Origin: Prevotella sp.
GTDB taxonomy: Bacteria > Bacteroidota > Bacteroidia > Bacteroidales > Bacteroidaceae
Direction: 5' to 3'
Length of the DNA stretch: 64,000 nucleotides
Assembly (NCBI GenBank): GCA_017442825.1
Contig: JAFRYZ010000005.1
Span: 1-64,000, forward strand
The position numbers and the translations under genes were made by a program. The notes below the pieces were generated by a model. It searched no databases. It was not told the DNA's origin and worked only from the letters and a program-made list of their open reading frames with translations. Positions 37,778 to 45,234 of this stretch are shown piece by piece. The first letter of the stretch is position 1, and each line of letters starts with the position of its first letter.

Positions 37778-37996
37778 ATTATTGCTTTTTGTTTTTTATG
37801 GTTGTCTTTTTGTAGATAAGGTTGTATTCTTCTGACCGATGGTGGGTAAACACGTAACCACTTGATGGTAAACTTGTTACAGAATATCGGTAAGGCGCAT
37901 ACCGCACTTTTGTAATGTGTTTCCCAATCGCTTGGTAATCGAGTTACCAAAGAGTGGTAATCGGATTGGTAATCCATACACTTCCGTACGTTTGAC
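37778..37996. repeat. GGTAATC / GTTACC repeats between the VirE-like and DUF6078-like genes
   Basis: Direct GGTAATC copies at 37934-37940, 37956-37962 and 37968-37974, an inverted GTTACC at 37943-37948, and weaker relatives (GGTAAAC, GTTAC, GGTAAGG) at 37867-37893. The pattern recalls iterons or operator clusters. An open frame crossing the region (37774-38052, reverse) overlaps the neighbouring gene and is judged a shadow. Confidence 0.5.
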
Positions 37997-38434
37997 TTAT
38001 CCTTGGAAGTCATACGCCGTTTCGTAGGCATCAAACACCACCTGGTCGGCATAGCCGTAGCGCGAGAACAACTGGCGAATCCACTCCTGCTGCTTCGGCG
38101 TTAAGGGTTTCTCGCCGTGCAGGTAACGGTAGTACGTGCCGTTGCCACCAAGATAATCCTTCACCTTCTCGCGCAACAGCGCCGTGTGACGAGCCAGCAG
38201 GTTGTAGAAAATATGGCTGAAGCCACGCGCCATGCGTACTGTCCGCATCTCGCAAAAAGCCTTGCAGTCACCCTTCTGCCATGCCGAGGGCAAGACGGCA
38301 TTACCCGTCAGCATCTGTTCAGGAACATGCCTGCCGGCGAAAAAGCGCATACACGTTTCTCGTCTCTCGCAAGCTGAGTTGAAACACAAAGCCCATCTGT
38401 TGGGTACATCTTTAAATCTGAATACTTTTTCCAT
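37997..38434 (-). CDS. Small Cys-containing protein, DUF6078-like
   Basis: 145-residue cytoplasmic protein without export signal. The N-terminal half has Cys residues in CFNSACERRETCMRFFAG and KGDCKAFCEM, suggestive of a metal site; the C-terminal half has YYRYLHGEKPLTPKQQEWIRQLFSRYGY, helical and possibly DNA- or protein-binding. I associate this layout with the Bacteroidales DUF6078 family, without proof. It has its own promoter (38471-38502) with palindromic AT-rich sequence just upstream, and precedes the VirE-like gene on the same strand, a pairing that could be functional. Confidence 0.75.
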   Translation of the reverse strand: MEKVFRFKDVPNRWALCFNSACERRETCMRFFAGRHVPEQMLTGNAVLPSAWQKGDCKAFCEMRTVRMARGFSHIFYNLLARHTALLREKVKDYLGGNGTYYRYLHGEKPLTPKQQEWIRQLFSRYGYADQVVFDAYETAYDFQG

Positions 38435-38470
38435 ACTTTTACCTTTTAATTCTTGTTTTTAATTACCCTA

Positions 38471-38502
38471 CAAAGATAATAATAATTCAGCAAAAATCCA
38501 AA
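38471..38502 (-). promoter_or_regulatory. Promoter TTTG-N20-TATCTTTG of the DUF6078-like gene
   Basis: On the reverse strand TTTG (38499-38502) and TATCTTTG (38471-38478), 20-bp spacer. Start near 38464 gives a leader of about 30 nt. Confidence 0.8.
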
Positions 38503-38514
38503 TGTTTCTTCCCT

Positions 38515-38607
38515 AAAATGATGTTTTAAATATCATTTTTACACGAAAAATATCATACTCTAACTACCTATTCTTCAAAAGGTTACATCTAAAAATGATA
38601 TTATGAT
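38515..38607. promoter_or_regulatory. AT-rich palindromes between divergent genes
   Basis: The 318-bp divergent gap holds an imperfect palindrome at 38515-38539 (AAAATGATGTTT with AAATATCATTTT, one mismatch) immediately upstream of the reverse promoter, and AAAAATGATATTATGAT at 38591-38607, which recurs inverted at 35819-35835. Further TATCAT copies lie between. They look like operator half-sites for one regulator. Confidence 0.5.
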
Positions 38608-38722
38608 ATTTATTTTTGCAAAAAAATATATGTATAGCTTCATCACTTGATAACTTCAATAGATTCATCACTTCAGAACGATAATATTCAACATGAAGTT
38701 GGGAAGTTTTACAAATAATGTT

Positions 38723-38730
38723 TATCTTTG
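38723..38730 (+). promoter_or_regulatory. -7 element TATCTTTG
   Basis: TATCTTTG 22 bp before the ATG at 38753; the -33 region holds only TTG (38699-38701). It supports the start at 38753, since the longer frame from 38693 would begin before transcription starts. Confidence 0.6.
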
Positions 38731-38752
38731 TACCCGATCAAACAAAATAGCT

Positions 38753-39349
38753 ATGAAACCATTATCCTACAGCAAAACCGTATTGTTCCTGATGGGGGCG
38801 CTCCTCCTTTGTGCATCAACTGCTTCGGCACAGCCTGCTTCTCCGTCGCCCGTCAGCACCACAGAGCGAACCATCAACGACCTGCTCTACTTCCCCTTCG
38901 CCTGCCTGCCCCAGCATATCAGTTCACAAGAGGAAGCGCAAGAACAGCTGACCGCCCTGTTCGGTTCCTACGAGATTGTCAACGGCAATATCGGCTTGCA
39001 TGCCAACGATGCTTACCATTTCACCTATCGGGGCATTCCCATCGGAGTCAGCGACTGGGACTGGTCTGACAACCGGCAGTGGTACCATTTCTATTTCTCT
39101 CAGAAGAAGGATGCCAACATCTTCTACAACCAGCTTGCTGCCGACATCAAGAAAGCCGGCATCCCCCTCACCCCCGACAAGATATACGGAGGATTATCCA
39201 ACCGCCGCCGTCCCGTCTCCATCTTCCGCTGGGTCTATCTCACACCTCCTGCCCTTGTCAAAGAAGCAGACCACAGCAACCTCGACCGCGAAGACGTTGT
39301 CGGCATGTATAAAGTGGAACTGGGAGTGTATAAGAGGAAGAAGAAATAA
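38753..39349 (+). CDS. Exported protein of unknown function
   Basis: 198 residues starting MKPLSYSKTVLFLMGALLLCASTASAQ, a clear signal peptide. The longer frame from 38693 is rejected because the -7 element at 38723-38730 lies inside it. The mature part contains LLYFPFACLPQHISSQEEAQEQL, HFTYRGIPIGVSDWDWSDNRQWYHFYF and a Lys/Arg-rich end. No family was recognised. It probably acts in the periplasm and precedes a small membrane protein by 9 bp. Confidence 0.7.
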   Translation: MKPLSYSKTVLFLMGALLLCASTASAQPASPSPVSTTERTINDLLYFPFACLPQHISSQEEAQEQLTALFGSYEIVNGNIGLHANDAYHFTYRGIPIGVSDWDWSDNRQWYHFYFSQKKDANIFYNQLAADIKKAGIPLTPDKIYGGLSNRRRPVSIFRWVYLTPPALVKEADHSNLDREDVVGMYKVELGVYKRKKK

Positions 39350-39358
39350 TACCCAACT

Positions 39359-39697
39359 ATGTTTGAATACTTTGGCATATTTTGTTTTTGTGTCGTAATC
39401 GTAGCGCTATGTGCAGCCCTCCTGAAGACGAAGAGTGGTGCTGTGGGGTGTCTGATTGTTTTTGTAATATTCCTATTCGTTCTAATTCGTTCATGCAACG
39501 AGATGCAAAAAGAGGAAGAAGAGAAGAAAGAATGGAATAAAAATTTTCAGAAACAAATAGAGAAGGAAAAAGCAATTTACGACGAGTACTCAAAGCAGCT
39601 GCCTGAAAACTACCAAGAACGAAGGGATTTCCTTGAAAGCGAAGAAGGCAAAAGGTTCTTGGAAGACAGGGACAGGGCATTAAAGAATATAGAATGA
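39359..39697 (+). CDS. Small membrane protein with charged coiled-coil tail
   Basis: 112 residues. Two hydrophobic segments (about 4-22 FGIFCFCVVIVALCAALL and 29-45 CLIVFVIFLFVLIRSC), then a highly charged helical tail rich in Glu and Lys (MQKEEEEKKEWNKNF, EKEKAIYDEYSKQL, EEGKRFLEDRDRAL). It starts 9 bp after the preceding exported protein. No family was recognised; a membrane-anchored coiled coil is what can be seen. Confidence 0.65.
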   Translation: MFEYFGIFCFCVVIVALCAALLKTKSGAVGCLIVFVIFLFVLIRSCNEMQKEEEEKKEWNKNFQKQIEKEKAIYDEYSKQLPENYQERRDFLESEEGKRFLEDRDRALKNIE

Positions 39698-39799
39698 ATA
39701 TACTTAAATCCCTTTATATTACATCTTAAAAGTATTTGTCTTATTTTGATCTTATTTGTTAAGTTTTGATCTCTTGCCAAAATAGTAACTCTTTTTGCG

Positions 39800-39807
39800 T
39801 ATCTTTG
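39800..39807 (+). promoter_or_regulatory. -7 element TATCTTTG of the DpnD-like gene
   Basis: TATCTTTG 8 bp before the ATG at 39816; a TTG at 39774-39776 is 23 bp upstream. Start would fall within about 3 nt of the ATG, so the message is nearly leaderless. Two GATC sites lie just upstream (about 39748 and 39768). Confidence 0.65.
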
Positions 39808-39815
39808 CTGTGCGT

Positions 39816-39983
39816 ATGACGAAGTACAAAATAGAAGTGAGAGAGTTACTGAGCCGCATCATAGAGACGGAAGCAGAAAATGAAGATGATGCTGTTGAAA
39901 TGGTAAGGCGGATGTATCACAATTGCGACATTGTTCTAGATGCTTCTGACTACCAAGAAACAGAAATCGGCGCAAAAAGATGA
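39816..39983 (+). CDS. DpnD/PcfM-like small protein
   Basis: 55 residues starting MTKYKIEVRELLSRIIETEA, with EDDAVEMVRRMYHNCDIVLDASDYQETEI. This matches the short beta-alpha-beta pattern of the DpnD/PcfM family. DpnD is the second protein of the pneumococcal DpnI system; PcfM is encoded by conjugative plasmids. A frame from 39795 adds seven residues but would begin before the -7 element ends, so the internal ATG is chosen. It lies about 320 bp before a DpnII-type methylase/nuclease cassette on the same strand. The biochemical role of the family is unknown. Confidence 0.75.
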   Translation: MTKYKIEVRELLSRIIETEAENEDDAVEMVRRMYHNCDIVLDASDYQETEIGAKR

Positions 39984-40023
39984 AAGGGCAAAGCAAATTA
40001 TAAGTTTTGTTATGAGAATTTAT

Positions 40024-40031
40024 TATCTTTG
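40024..40031 (+). promoter_or_regulatory. -7 element TATCTTTG before a structured leader
   Basis: Exact TATCTTTG; the nearest TTTG (40006-40009) is only 14 bp upstream, so the -33 element is weak or atypical. Start near 40038. Confidence 0.65.
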
Positions 40032-40037
40032 CACCTG

Positions 40038-40300
40038 CTAATTGCTAAGATTCTTAAGCGTCGGCAAGACATTGTGGAATTAGATAGTAGTATCTAAGTT
40101 TCTAAGAGACTTTAACGAAAACAGTCCACCAAACTAATAGTAGTTACAGAGAGTCTCTGGGGATGAGGATACGCCTATGCAGTATAGGCGTACCCCTTCC
40201 TTTCACCTCTCTGTATAGGCTTCTGTGGTGGACGGCCTTCGTTAAGTGGTGAATCGGAAGAGGGTACGCTTTCTTTTGTCCGCAAGCAAAACGGCAAAAG
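40038..40300 (+). ncRNA. Structured leader or 6S-like RNA before dam
   Basis: The 321-bp gap before dam folds extensively. Paired segments are AAGCGT (40056-40061) with ACGCTT (40266-40271), TTAGATA/TATCTAA (40080-40097), AACGAA (40114-40119) with TTCGTT (40238-40243), GTCCACCA (40124-40131) with TGGTGGAC (40226-40233), TACAGAGAG (40145-40153) with CTCTCTGTA (40207-40215), and ACGCCTAT/ATAGGCGT (40171-40191). The result is a long rod with a large central internal loop (about 13 and 10 nt). A last hairpin (40273-40300) ends 4 nt before the dam ATG. It may be an independent RNA or a regulatory leader; no known family was assigned. Confidence 0.6.
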
Positions 40301-40304
40301 AATA

Positions 40305-41201
40305 ATGAGCACTGAGGCAAAACCATTTTTGAAGTGGGCTGGCGGTAAGGGACAATTGTTGAGTCAGTTGGCGAAACATCTGCCCAAACAGATTAGCGTA
40401 GAACCGTTTGTTTACATCGAACCGTTTGTTGGTGGCGGTGCGATGCTGTTTTATATGTTGCACCATTTTGATAACATCGAGAAAACCATCATCAACGATG
40501 TCAACGAGGATTTGATTCTTGCCTATCGAACCATCAAGAGTGATGTAGAGAAACTTATCTACAAACTTGGAGAGATGGAGAAAGAGTATTTGGACATTGC
40601 CGATCAAAACGGACGAAGTGAACTGTTCTATGAGATAAGAGAACGATATAATCAACGTATTGGTGATAGTATTGAACGCATATCGCAACTTTTATTTCTG
40701 AACAAGACCTGCTTCAACGGTTTATATCGTGTTAACAAGAAAGGGTTATTTAATGTCCCTTTTGGTAAATATTCCAACCCAGCCATCTGTAATGCAGAGG
40801 TGTTGAAAGCCGACAGCCAACTATTGCAATCGGCGAAGGTTGAAATCTATCATGGCGACTATGCTCAAACCCTGCAATATGTGAATGGGCTAACATTTTT
40901 CTACCTTGACCCTCCATATCGTCCATTAGATGCCACGTCGAGTTTTACGGCATATGCAAAAGGTGATTTCAATGATGACGATCAACGTTCCTTGGCTGAT
41001 TTTTGCCATCAACTTTCAGACCGTGGAATTTTATGGATGGAAAGCAATGCAGATTGTTCTGCCAAGAATCCCGAAGACACTTTCTTCGAGGAATTGTATA
41101 GGAACTCTCGGATAGAACGTGTCTATGCCTCGCGTTCTATCAACGCCAATCCAAGTAAGCGTGGTAAATTAACTGAACTATTAATCAAGAATTATGAATA
41201 A
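40305..41201 (+). CDS. dam: DNA adenine methyltransferase, Dam/DpnM type
   Basis: 298 residues, class alpha N6-adenine methyltransferase. Motif order is alpha-type: substrate and SAM segments PFLKWAGGKGQLL (7-19) and FVGGGA (41-46), with DPPY at 202-205. The family methylates adenine in GATC. It is followed by a DpnII-like endonuclease overlapping by 8 bp and then a second methyltransferase, the DpnM/DpnB/DpnA set. In Streptococcus DpnM modifies duplex DNA and so protects the host from the nuclease. A structured RNA and a hairpin directly before its ATG suggest control of its synthesis. Confidence 0.93.
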   Translation: MSTEAKPFLKWAGGKGQLLSQLAKHLPKQISVEPFVYIEPFVGGGAMLFYMLHHFDNIEKTIINDVNEDLILAYRTIKSDVEKLIYKLGEMEKEYLDIADQNGRSELFYEIRERYNQRIGDSIERISQLLFLNKTCFNGLYRVNKKGLFNVPFGKYSNPAICNAEVLKADSQLLQSAKVEIYHGDYAQTLQYVNGLTFFYLDPPYRPLDATSSFTAYAKGDFNDDDQRSLADFCHQLSDRGILWMESNADCSAKNPEDTFFEELYRNSRIERVYASRSINANPSKRGKLTELLIKNYE

Positions 41202-42030
41202 GGATTTTGCTCTCTTTATGTCTCAACTAAAAGAGACAAATCAGACACTTGACTTTTTCTGCGACTTCGGCAAGATATCCGCCAATGTTGCAGATGTAGA
41301 AATGAGTCTGAACACACTCAACTATCTCATTGGCAGGGAGGATTTATCTAAGGGCGTGAAAGATATATGGTTGCGCGACCCTAAAGTTTTTGAAGTTCTG
41401 AGTATTCTGATTGCCGTCAGAGATGAAGGAAAAAAGCCTGTTGTTGACTGCAACGGTAATGTTGTGTTGTTAAAGAGTTACTTCGAGTCAGCCGAAAAAG
41501 TTGAGGAGTTTTTATACGGAACGGGATTGGCAGAAGTGTTCCAGTCGCGTCGTATTAAAAATCTGGTGGATTATGTATTCGGCATTGAGACAGGTCTTGA
41601 CACTAACGCGCGAAAAAATCGTAGCGGTCATATCATGGAAGGAACCGTTGCCCGGATTCTGAACGAGAATGATATCGCGTTCCGTCAGGAAGTCTATTCA
41701 TCAGAGTTCTCAGAGTTGTCAATACTTGGAACGGATGAAAAACGTTTTGACTTTTTCATAGAAACGACCAACAGGAAATATCTGATAGAGGTAAATTTCT
41801 ATAGCGGTGGCGGTTCTAAACTTAACGAAGTGGCACGTGCCTACACAGAACTGGCTCCAAAGGTCAACTCCTTGACAGGCTTCGAGTTCGTTTGGATTAC
41901 TGATGGCATAGGTTGGAAGTCGGCACGCAACAAATTGGAAGAGGCCTACAACACTATCCCCAGCGTTTATAATCTGACTAATATCAGCTCTTTCGTTGAA
42001 TTGCTGAAAAATGATAACCCCATACTATAA
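41194..42030 (+). CDS. Type II restriction endonuclease, DpnII/MboI-like
   Basis: 278 residues. It resembles the DpnII endonuclease family over its length (DFALFMSQLKETNQTLDFFCDFGKI, GIETGLDTNARKNRSG, VNFYSGGGSKLNEVARAY, FVWITDGIGW). The probable active site is in EGTVARILNEND and FIETTNRKYLIEVNFY, where E-x-N/K residues follow a beta strand. The enzyme should cut unmethylated GATC. It starts 8 bp inside dam and ends 20 bp inside the next methyltransferase gene, so all three are translationally coupled. Confidence 0.92.
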   Translation: MNKDFALFMSQLKETNQTLDFFCDFGKISANVADVEMSLNTLNYLIGREDLSKGVKDIWLRDPKVFEVLSILIAVRDEGKKPVVDCNGNVVLLKSYFESAEKVEEFLYGTGLAEVFQSRRIKNLVDYVFGIETGLDTNARKNRSGHIMEGTVARILNENDIAFRQEVYSSEFSELSILGTDEKRFDFFIETTNRKYLIEVNFYSGGGSKLNEVARAYTELAPKVNSLTGFEFVWITDGIGWKSARNKLEEAYNTIPSVYNLTNISSFVELLKNDNPIL

Positions 42031-43297
42031 ATCCCACACCCACGACTTCAACCTGCTCTGCGGCGATACGTTTGAGTTGCTACCGCAGTTCAATTTCCAG
42101 TTCGACATGATATTTGCCGACCCGCCTTATTTCTTATCAAATGGGGGAATATCTGTGCAGAGCGGCAAGGTGGTCTGTGTGGACAAGGGCGACTGGGACA
42201 AGAGTATGTCCCAGGATGACATCAACGCCTTCAACATCAAATGGCTATCGCTTTGCAGGGATAAACTGAAGAAGAATGGTACGATTTGGATTTCGGGAAC
42301 ATACCATAACATCTTCTCCGTGGCCAATGCCCTGACGCAACTTGGCTATAAGATTCTGAACGTGATAACATGGGCTAAGACGAACCCGCCGCCCAACATT
42401 TCGTGCCGCTATTTCACCTATTCCACGGAGTTCATTATCTGGGCTCGCAAGAGTGAGAAGGTGGCACATTATTATAATTATGATCTTATGAAGCATATCA
42501 ACGGCGACAAGCAGATGACAGACGTATGGCGACTGCCTGCCATTGCTCCGTGGGAAAAGTCCTGCGGCAAGCACCCCACGCAAAAGCCACTTGGACTGTT
42601 GAGCCGCATCATCCTTGCATCAACAAGAGCAGGTTCATGGATACTTGACCCCTTTGCCGGAAGCAGCACAACGGGCATTGCAGCCAACCTGTTAGGTCGC
42701 CGTTTCCTTGGCATAGAGCGCAAAGAAGATTTTGCTGCTATAAGCAAGGCCCGCCGTGAGGAGATTGAGAACGACAAAACATTTGCAACATTTCGGCATA
42801 AAATACCCGATATTTTAAAAGCAGATGATACGCAAATGGACATTTTTATGTGCGATGAAAACAGCCAAATTGAACCACTACCTTTCTTAAAGGATAAAAA
42901 CTCAAATGATGCTTCTTTTGTACTAATGTACGCAATAGGCTCAGTTTCTCGTAAGAAAACTGAGCCAGTTGGCAAGTTGGCGATCGGCATTAAGTCTGGA
43001 ATGTTGAATAATATAGAAATTAGTAATATTGACTACATTATGTTTCACTATTGGAATAATGAGAAGGCAATACTACATCGTATCATAAAACCATTGAGAA
43101 CTGTAGAAATACATGACATACCTAGTTGCTATCTTATTCGCATGGCAACGGGTTCCCAGAAGTTTTTACTAATAGATTATGATACAGATAAGTTTGTTGA
43201 TGTCGATGATATTGACATTAGGAATGTTCAACGTAAGGGAAACGGGCGTTATTTACCTTTTATAACTTCTTTGAATAGCATTAGAAAATCACTATAA
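42011..43297 (+). CDS. DNA methyltransferase, DpnA-like, with C-terminal extension
   Basis: 428 residues. The N-terminal part (about 1-250) is a class beta N6/N4 methyltransferase: catalytic DPPY at 37-40 precedes SAM motif DPFAGS at 213-218, with KHPTQKP at about 188-194. It would correspond to DpnA, which modifies single-stranded GATC DNA. DpnA-type proteins are usually near 270 residues. Here about 175 residues follow (MDIFMCDENSQIEPLPFL, AIGSVSRKKTEPVGKLAIGI, FLLIDYDTDKFVDVDDIDI); they are unrecognised and more AT-rich at DNA level than the methylase part, which suggests fusion with another gene. It overlaps the nuclease gene by 20 bp. Confidence 0.88.
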   Translation: MITPYYKSHTHDFNLLCGDTFELLPQFNFQFDMIFADPPYFLSNGGISVQSGKVVCVDKGDWDKSMSQDDINAFNIKWLSLCRDKLKKNGTIWISGTYHNIFSVANALTQLGYKILNVITWAKTNPPPNISCRYFTYSTEFIIWARKSEKVAHYYNYDLMKHINGDKQMTDVWRLPAIAPWEKSCGKHPTQKPLGLLSRIILASTRAGSWILDPFAGSSTTGIAANLLGRRFLGIERKEDFAAISKARREEIENDKTFATFRHKIPDILKADDTQMDIFMCDENSQIEPLPFLKDKNSNDASFVLMYAIGSVSRKKTEPVGKLAIGIKSGMLNNIEISNIDYIMFHYWNNEKAILHRIIKPLRTVEIHDIPSCYLIRMATGSQKFLLIDYDTDKFVDVDDIDIRNVQRKGNGRYLPFITSLNSIRKSL

Positions 43298-43333
43298 TCC
43301 TTCAGAACTGACGAATTCATCCTGAAGATTACA

Positions 43334-43681
43334 GTGCCAAAGGTAGCAGAAAACGTACAGAAGCAAACTGGAAACGTAACAGAAAACGGTGGAAAGGTAG
43401 CAGAAAACCATAATGGGGTAGCAGAAAAGGTAGCAGAAAATCATGGCAAGGTAACAGAAAAGTTGAGAGAAAAGGCTGCTGCATTGGGAGAGACATTAAC
43501 AGCTAATAGAATCAAGATACTTGAACTGATGATAGAAGATCCGTATATATCGAGAGCTGACTTGGCAAATAATGTTGGAATTAGCGAAACTTCAATTTAC
43601 CGTAATATCGAAGCCATGCGTGGTAAATATCTCCGTCGAGTAGGTCCAGACAAAGGTGGTTTCTGGGAGGTTATAGTCTGA
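43334..43681 (+). CDS. Winged-helix protein with VAEN repeats, possibly a fragment
   Basis: 115 residues with GTG start at 43334; no in-frame ATG was found. The N-terminal 45 residues consist of repeats of the type VAEN/VTEN/KVTEK, from DNA repeats of GGTARCAGAAAA. The C-terminal 65 residues (LTANRIKILELMIEDPYISRADLANNVGISETSIYRNIEAMR ... RVGPDKGGFWEV) form a winged helix like the C-terminal domain of AlbA_2/divergent-AAA regulators. Such domains normally end a protein of about 400 residues, so this may be a stand-alone remnant. It sits 37 bp after the second methyltransferase and could regulate the island. Confidence 0.6.
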   Translation: MPKVAENVQKQTGNVTENGGKVAENHNGVAEKVAENHGKVTEKLREKAAALGETLTANRIKILELMIEDPYISRADLANNVGISETSIYRNIEAMRGKYLRRVGPDKGGFWEVIV

Positions 43682-43753
43682 TTTGTTGCACCTATGTTCC
43701 ACAAAAAAAGAAGTGTATTGAGCTAACTGATTGCCAATACGCTGAGAGGAAAC

Positions 43754-44848
43754 ATGTCGGCAAGCGACTTCATGTACTTCTCTCTTGGCTTCATCTTCTA
43801 CAAATACCTGTCGGAAAAGATAGAGTTGTACGTCAATGACGAGTTAGAGGCTGACGAGACCACCTTCCAAAAGGTTTGGCAGAGCGATGACGAGGCGATG
43901 AAAGAGGAGATAAAGGCGATGTGCGTTGATAATCTGGGGTATTTTGTTGAGCCGGACTTCCTTTTCTCCACCATCATAGATGCTATCTGGCGTAAGGAGA
44001 TTATTCTGCCCCAACTGGAACGGTCATTGAAAAAGATTGAGGACAGCACCATCGGACAGGAAAGCGAAGATGATTTTGGAGGCCTGTTCTCTGATATTGA
44101 CCTTGCTTCTCCCAAACTTGGCAAGACGGCTGATGACAAGAACCGACTTATCAGTGACGTACTGGTAGCACTGAATGGCATTGACTTCGGACTGGAAGAT
44201 GCCAGTGACATTGACATCCTCGGTGCTGCCGCCAAGTTCAACAACGACGACCGTTTCAGCAAGGCTGGTGTGCTGGCTCCCAAGTCAAAAGCCGACTATG
44301 CCTTTATCCTCCACATGATTTATCACCTCAACGATGGTGGCACGATGGCTTGCGTGGCTCCGCACGGTGTGTTGTTCCGTGGCTCTGCCGAGGGAAAGAT
44401 ACGTCAGTTCTTGATAGAAAAGCGTAACTATATTGATGCCATCATCGGCTTGCCTGCCAATATCTTCTATGGTACAAGCATTCCGACGTGTATCATTGTC
44501 ATCAAGAAATGCCGCAAGGAGGGTGACAATGTACTCTTCATAGATGCCAGCAAAGAGTTTGAGAAGGTAAAGACCCAGAACAAACTTCGTCCTGAGCATA
44601 TACAGAAGATTATCGATACATACAGGGAACGAAAGGAGATTGAGAAGTATAGCCATCTGGCAACGATGCAGGAAATCATCGACAACGACTACAACCTCAA
44701 TATCCCACGGTATGTTGACACCTTTGAGGAAGAAGCACCCATCGACATTCATGCCGTGATGGGCGAGATCAAGGAACTGGAAGCCAAACGCGCAGACCTT
44801 GACAAGCAGATTGAGGTGTACCTGAAAGAATTGGGAATTGTAGAATAG
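43754..44848 (+). pseudogene. hsdM: Type I restriction HsdM with catalytic core deleted in frame
   Basis: 364 residues against about 500 in the family. Sequence before and after is typical HsdM (SASDFMYFSLGFIFYKYLSEK at the start, LAPKSKADYAFILHMIYHL, PHGVLFRGSAEGKIRQFL, GLPANIFYGTSIPTCIIV). In intact proteins DILG is followed by the FYTP, DPTCGSG and NPPF segments before DDRFSKYGVLAPKSKAD; here SDIDILG runs directly into AAAKFNNDDRFSK. SAM binding and catalysis must be lost. Upstream of the ATG the codons LIANTLRGN still match the family, but a TAA at 43724-43726 cuts them off, so the N terminus is also truncated. No hsdS or hsdR is present. Confidence 0.88.
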
Positions 44849-44856
44849 GGAATCAC

Positions 44857-45234
44857 ATGGCAAAGAAGACAATAAAGACTGCGAATAACCAACCCGTCGC
44901 AAATTGCGACCAGTCCACGAATTTTGAAGTCGCAAATTGCGACCTCAAAACTATGAGGATAGAATCACTTATAAGGTTCATTAGGGAGAAGCAAGTGATA
45001 CTTGATACAGACTTAGCTATGCTATATGGTGTAGAAACTAGGCGCTTAAATGAGCAGGTTAGACGTAACACTGAGAGGTTCCCCGAAGATTTCATGTTCC
45101 AACTGACAAAAGATGAAGCACTTTCTTCAAGGTCGCAATTTGCGATCTTGAAGAGTGGCCGAATCATGAAAAAGATAATCGTGATGGTGGTCACGATGCT
45201 TCCTGTAATCTATTGGAAAGTCAGCACAAAGTAA
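44857..45234 (+). pseudogene. Truncated ORF6N-domain protein
   Basis: 125 residues. The ORF6N domain is clear ([59 protein letters not shown]). The usual continuation (YLPYAFTEQGVAML and a further 60-100 residues) is missing and replaced by [25 protein letters not shown], which looks unrelated. The frame ends 14 bp inside the 3' end of the convergent gene at 45221, as if a deletion joined the restriction island to core sequence here. GTCGCAAATTGCGAC occurs twice within the N-terminal part (44894-44908, 44928-44942), with a related GTCGCAATTTGCGAT at 45132-45146. Confidence 0.75.

Noticed and set aside
37774..38052. Small reverse gene between the VirE-like and DUF6078-like genes
   Set aside because: It overlaps both neighbours, has no family resemblance and covers repeat DNA.
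40038..40300. Retron msr/msd or tracrRNA
   Set aside because: No reverse transcriptase or Cas gene is adjacent; the fold gives only a rod with a central loop.
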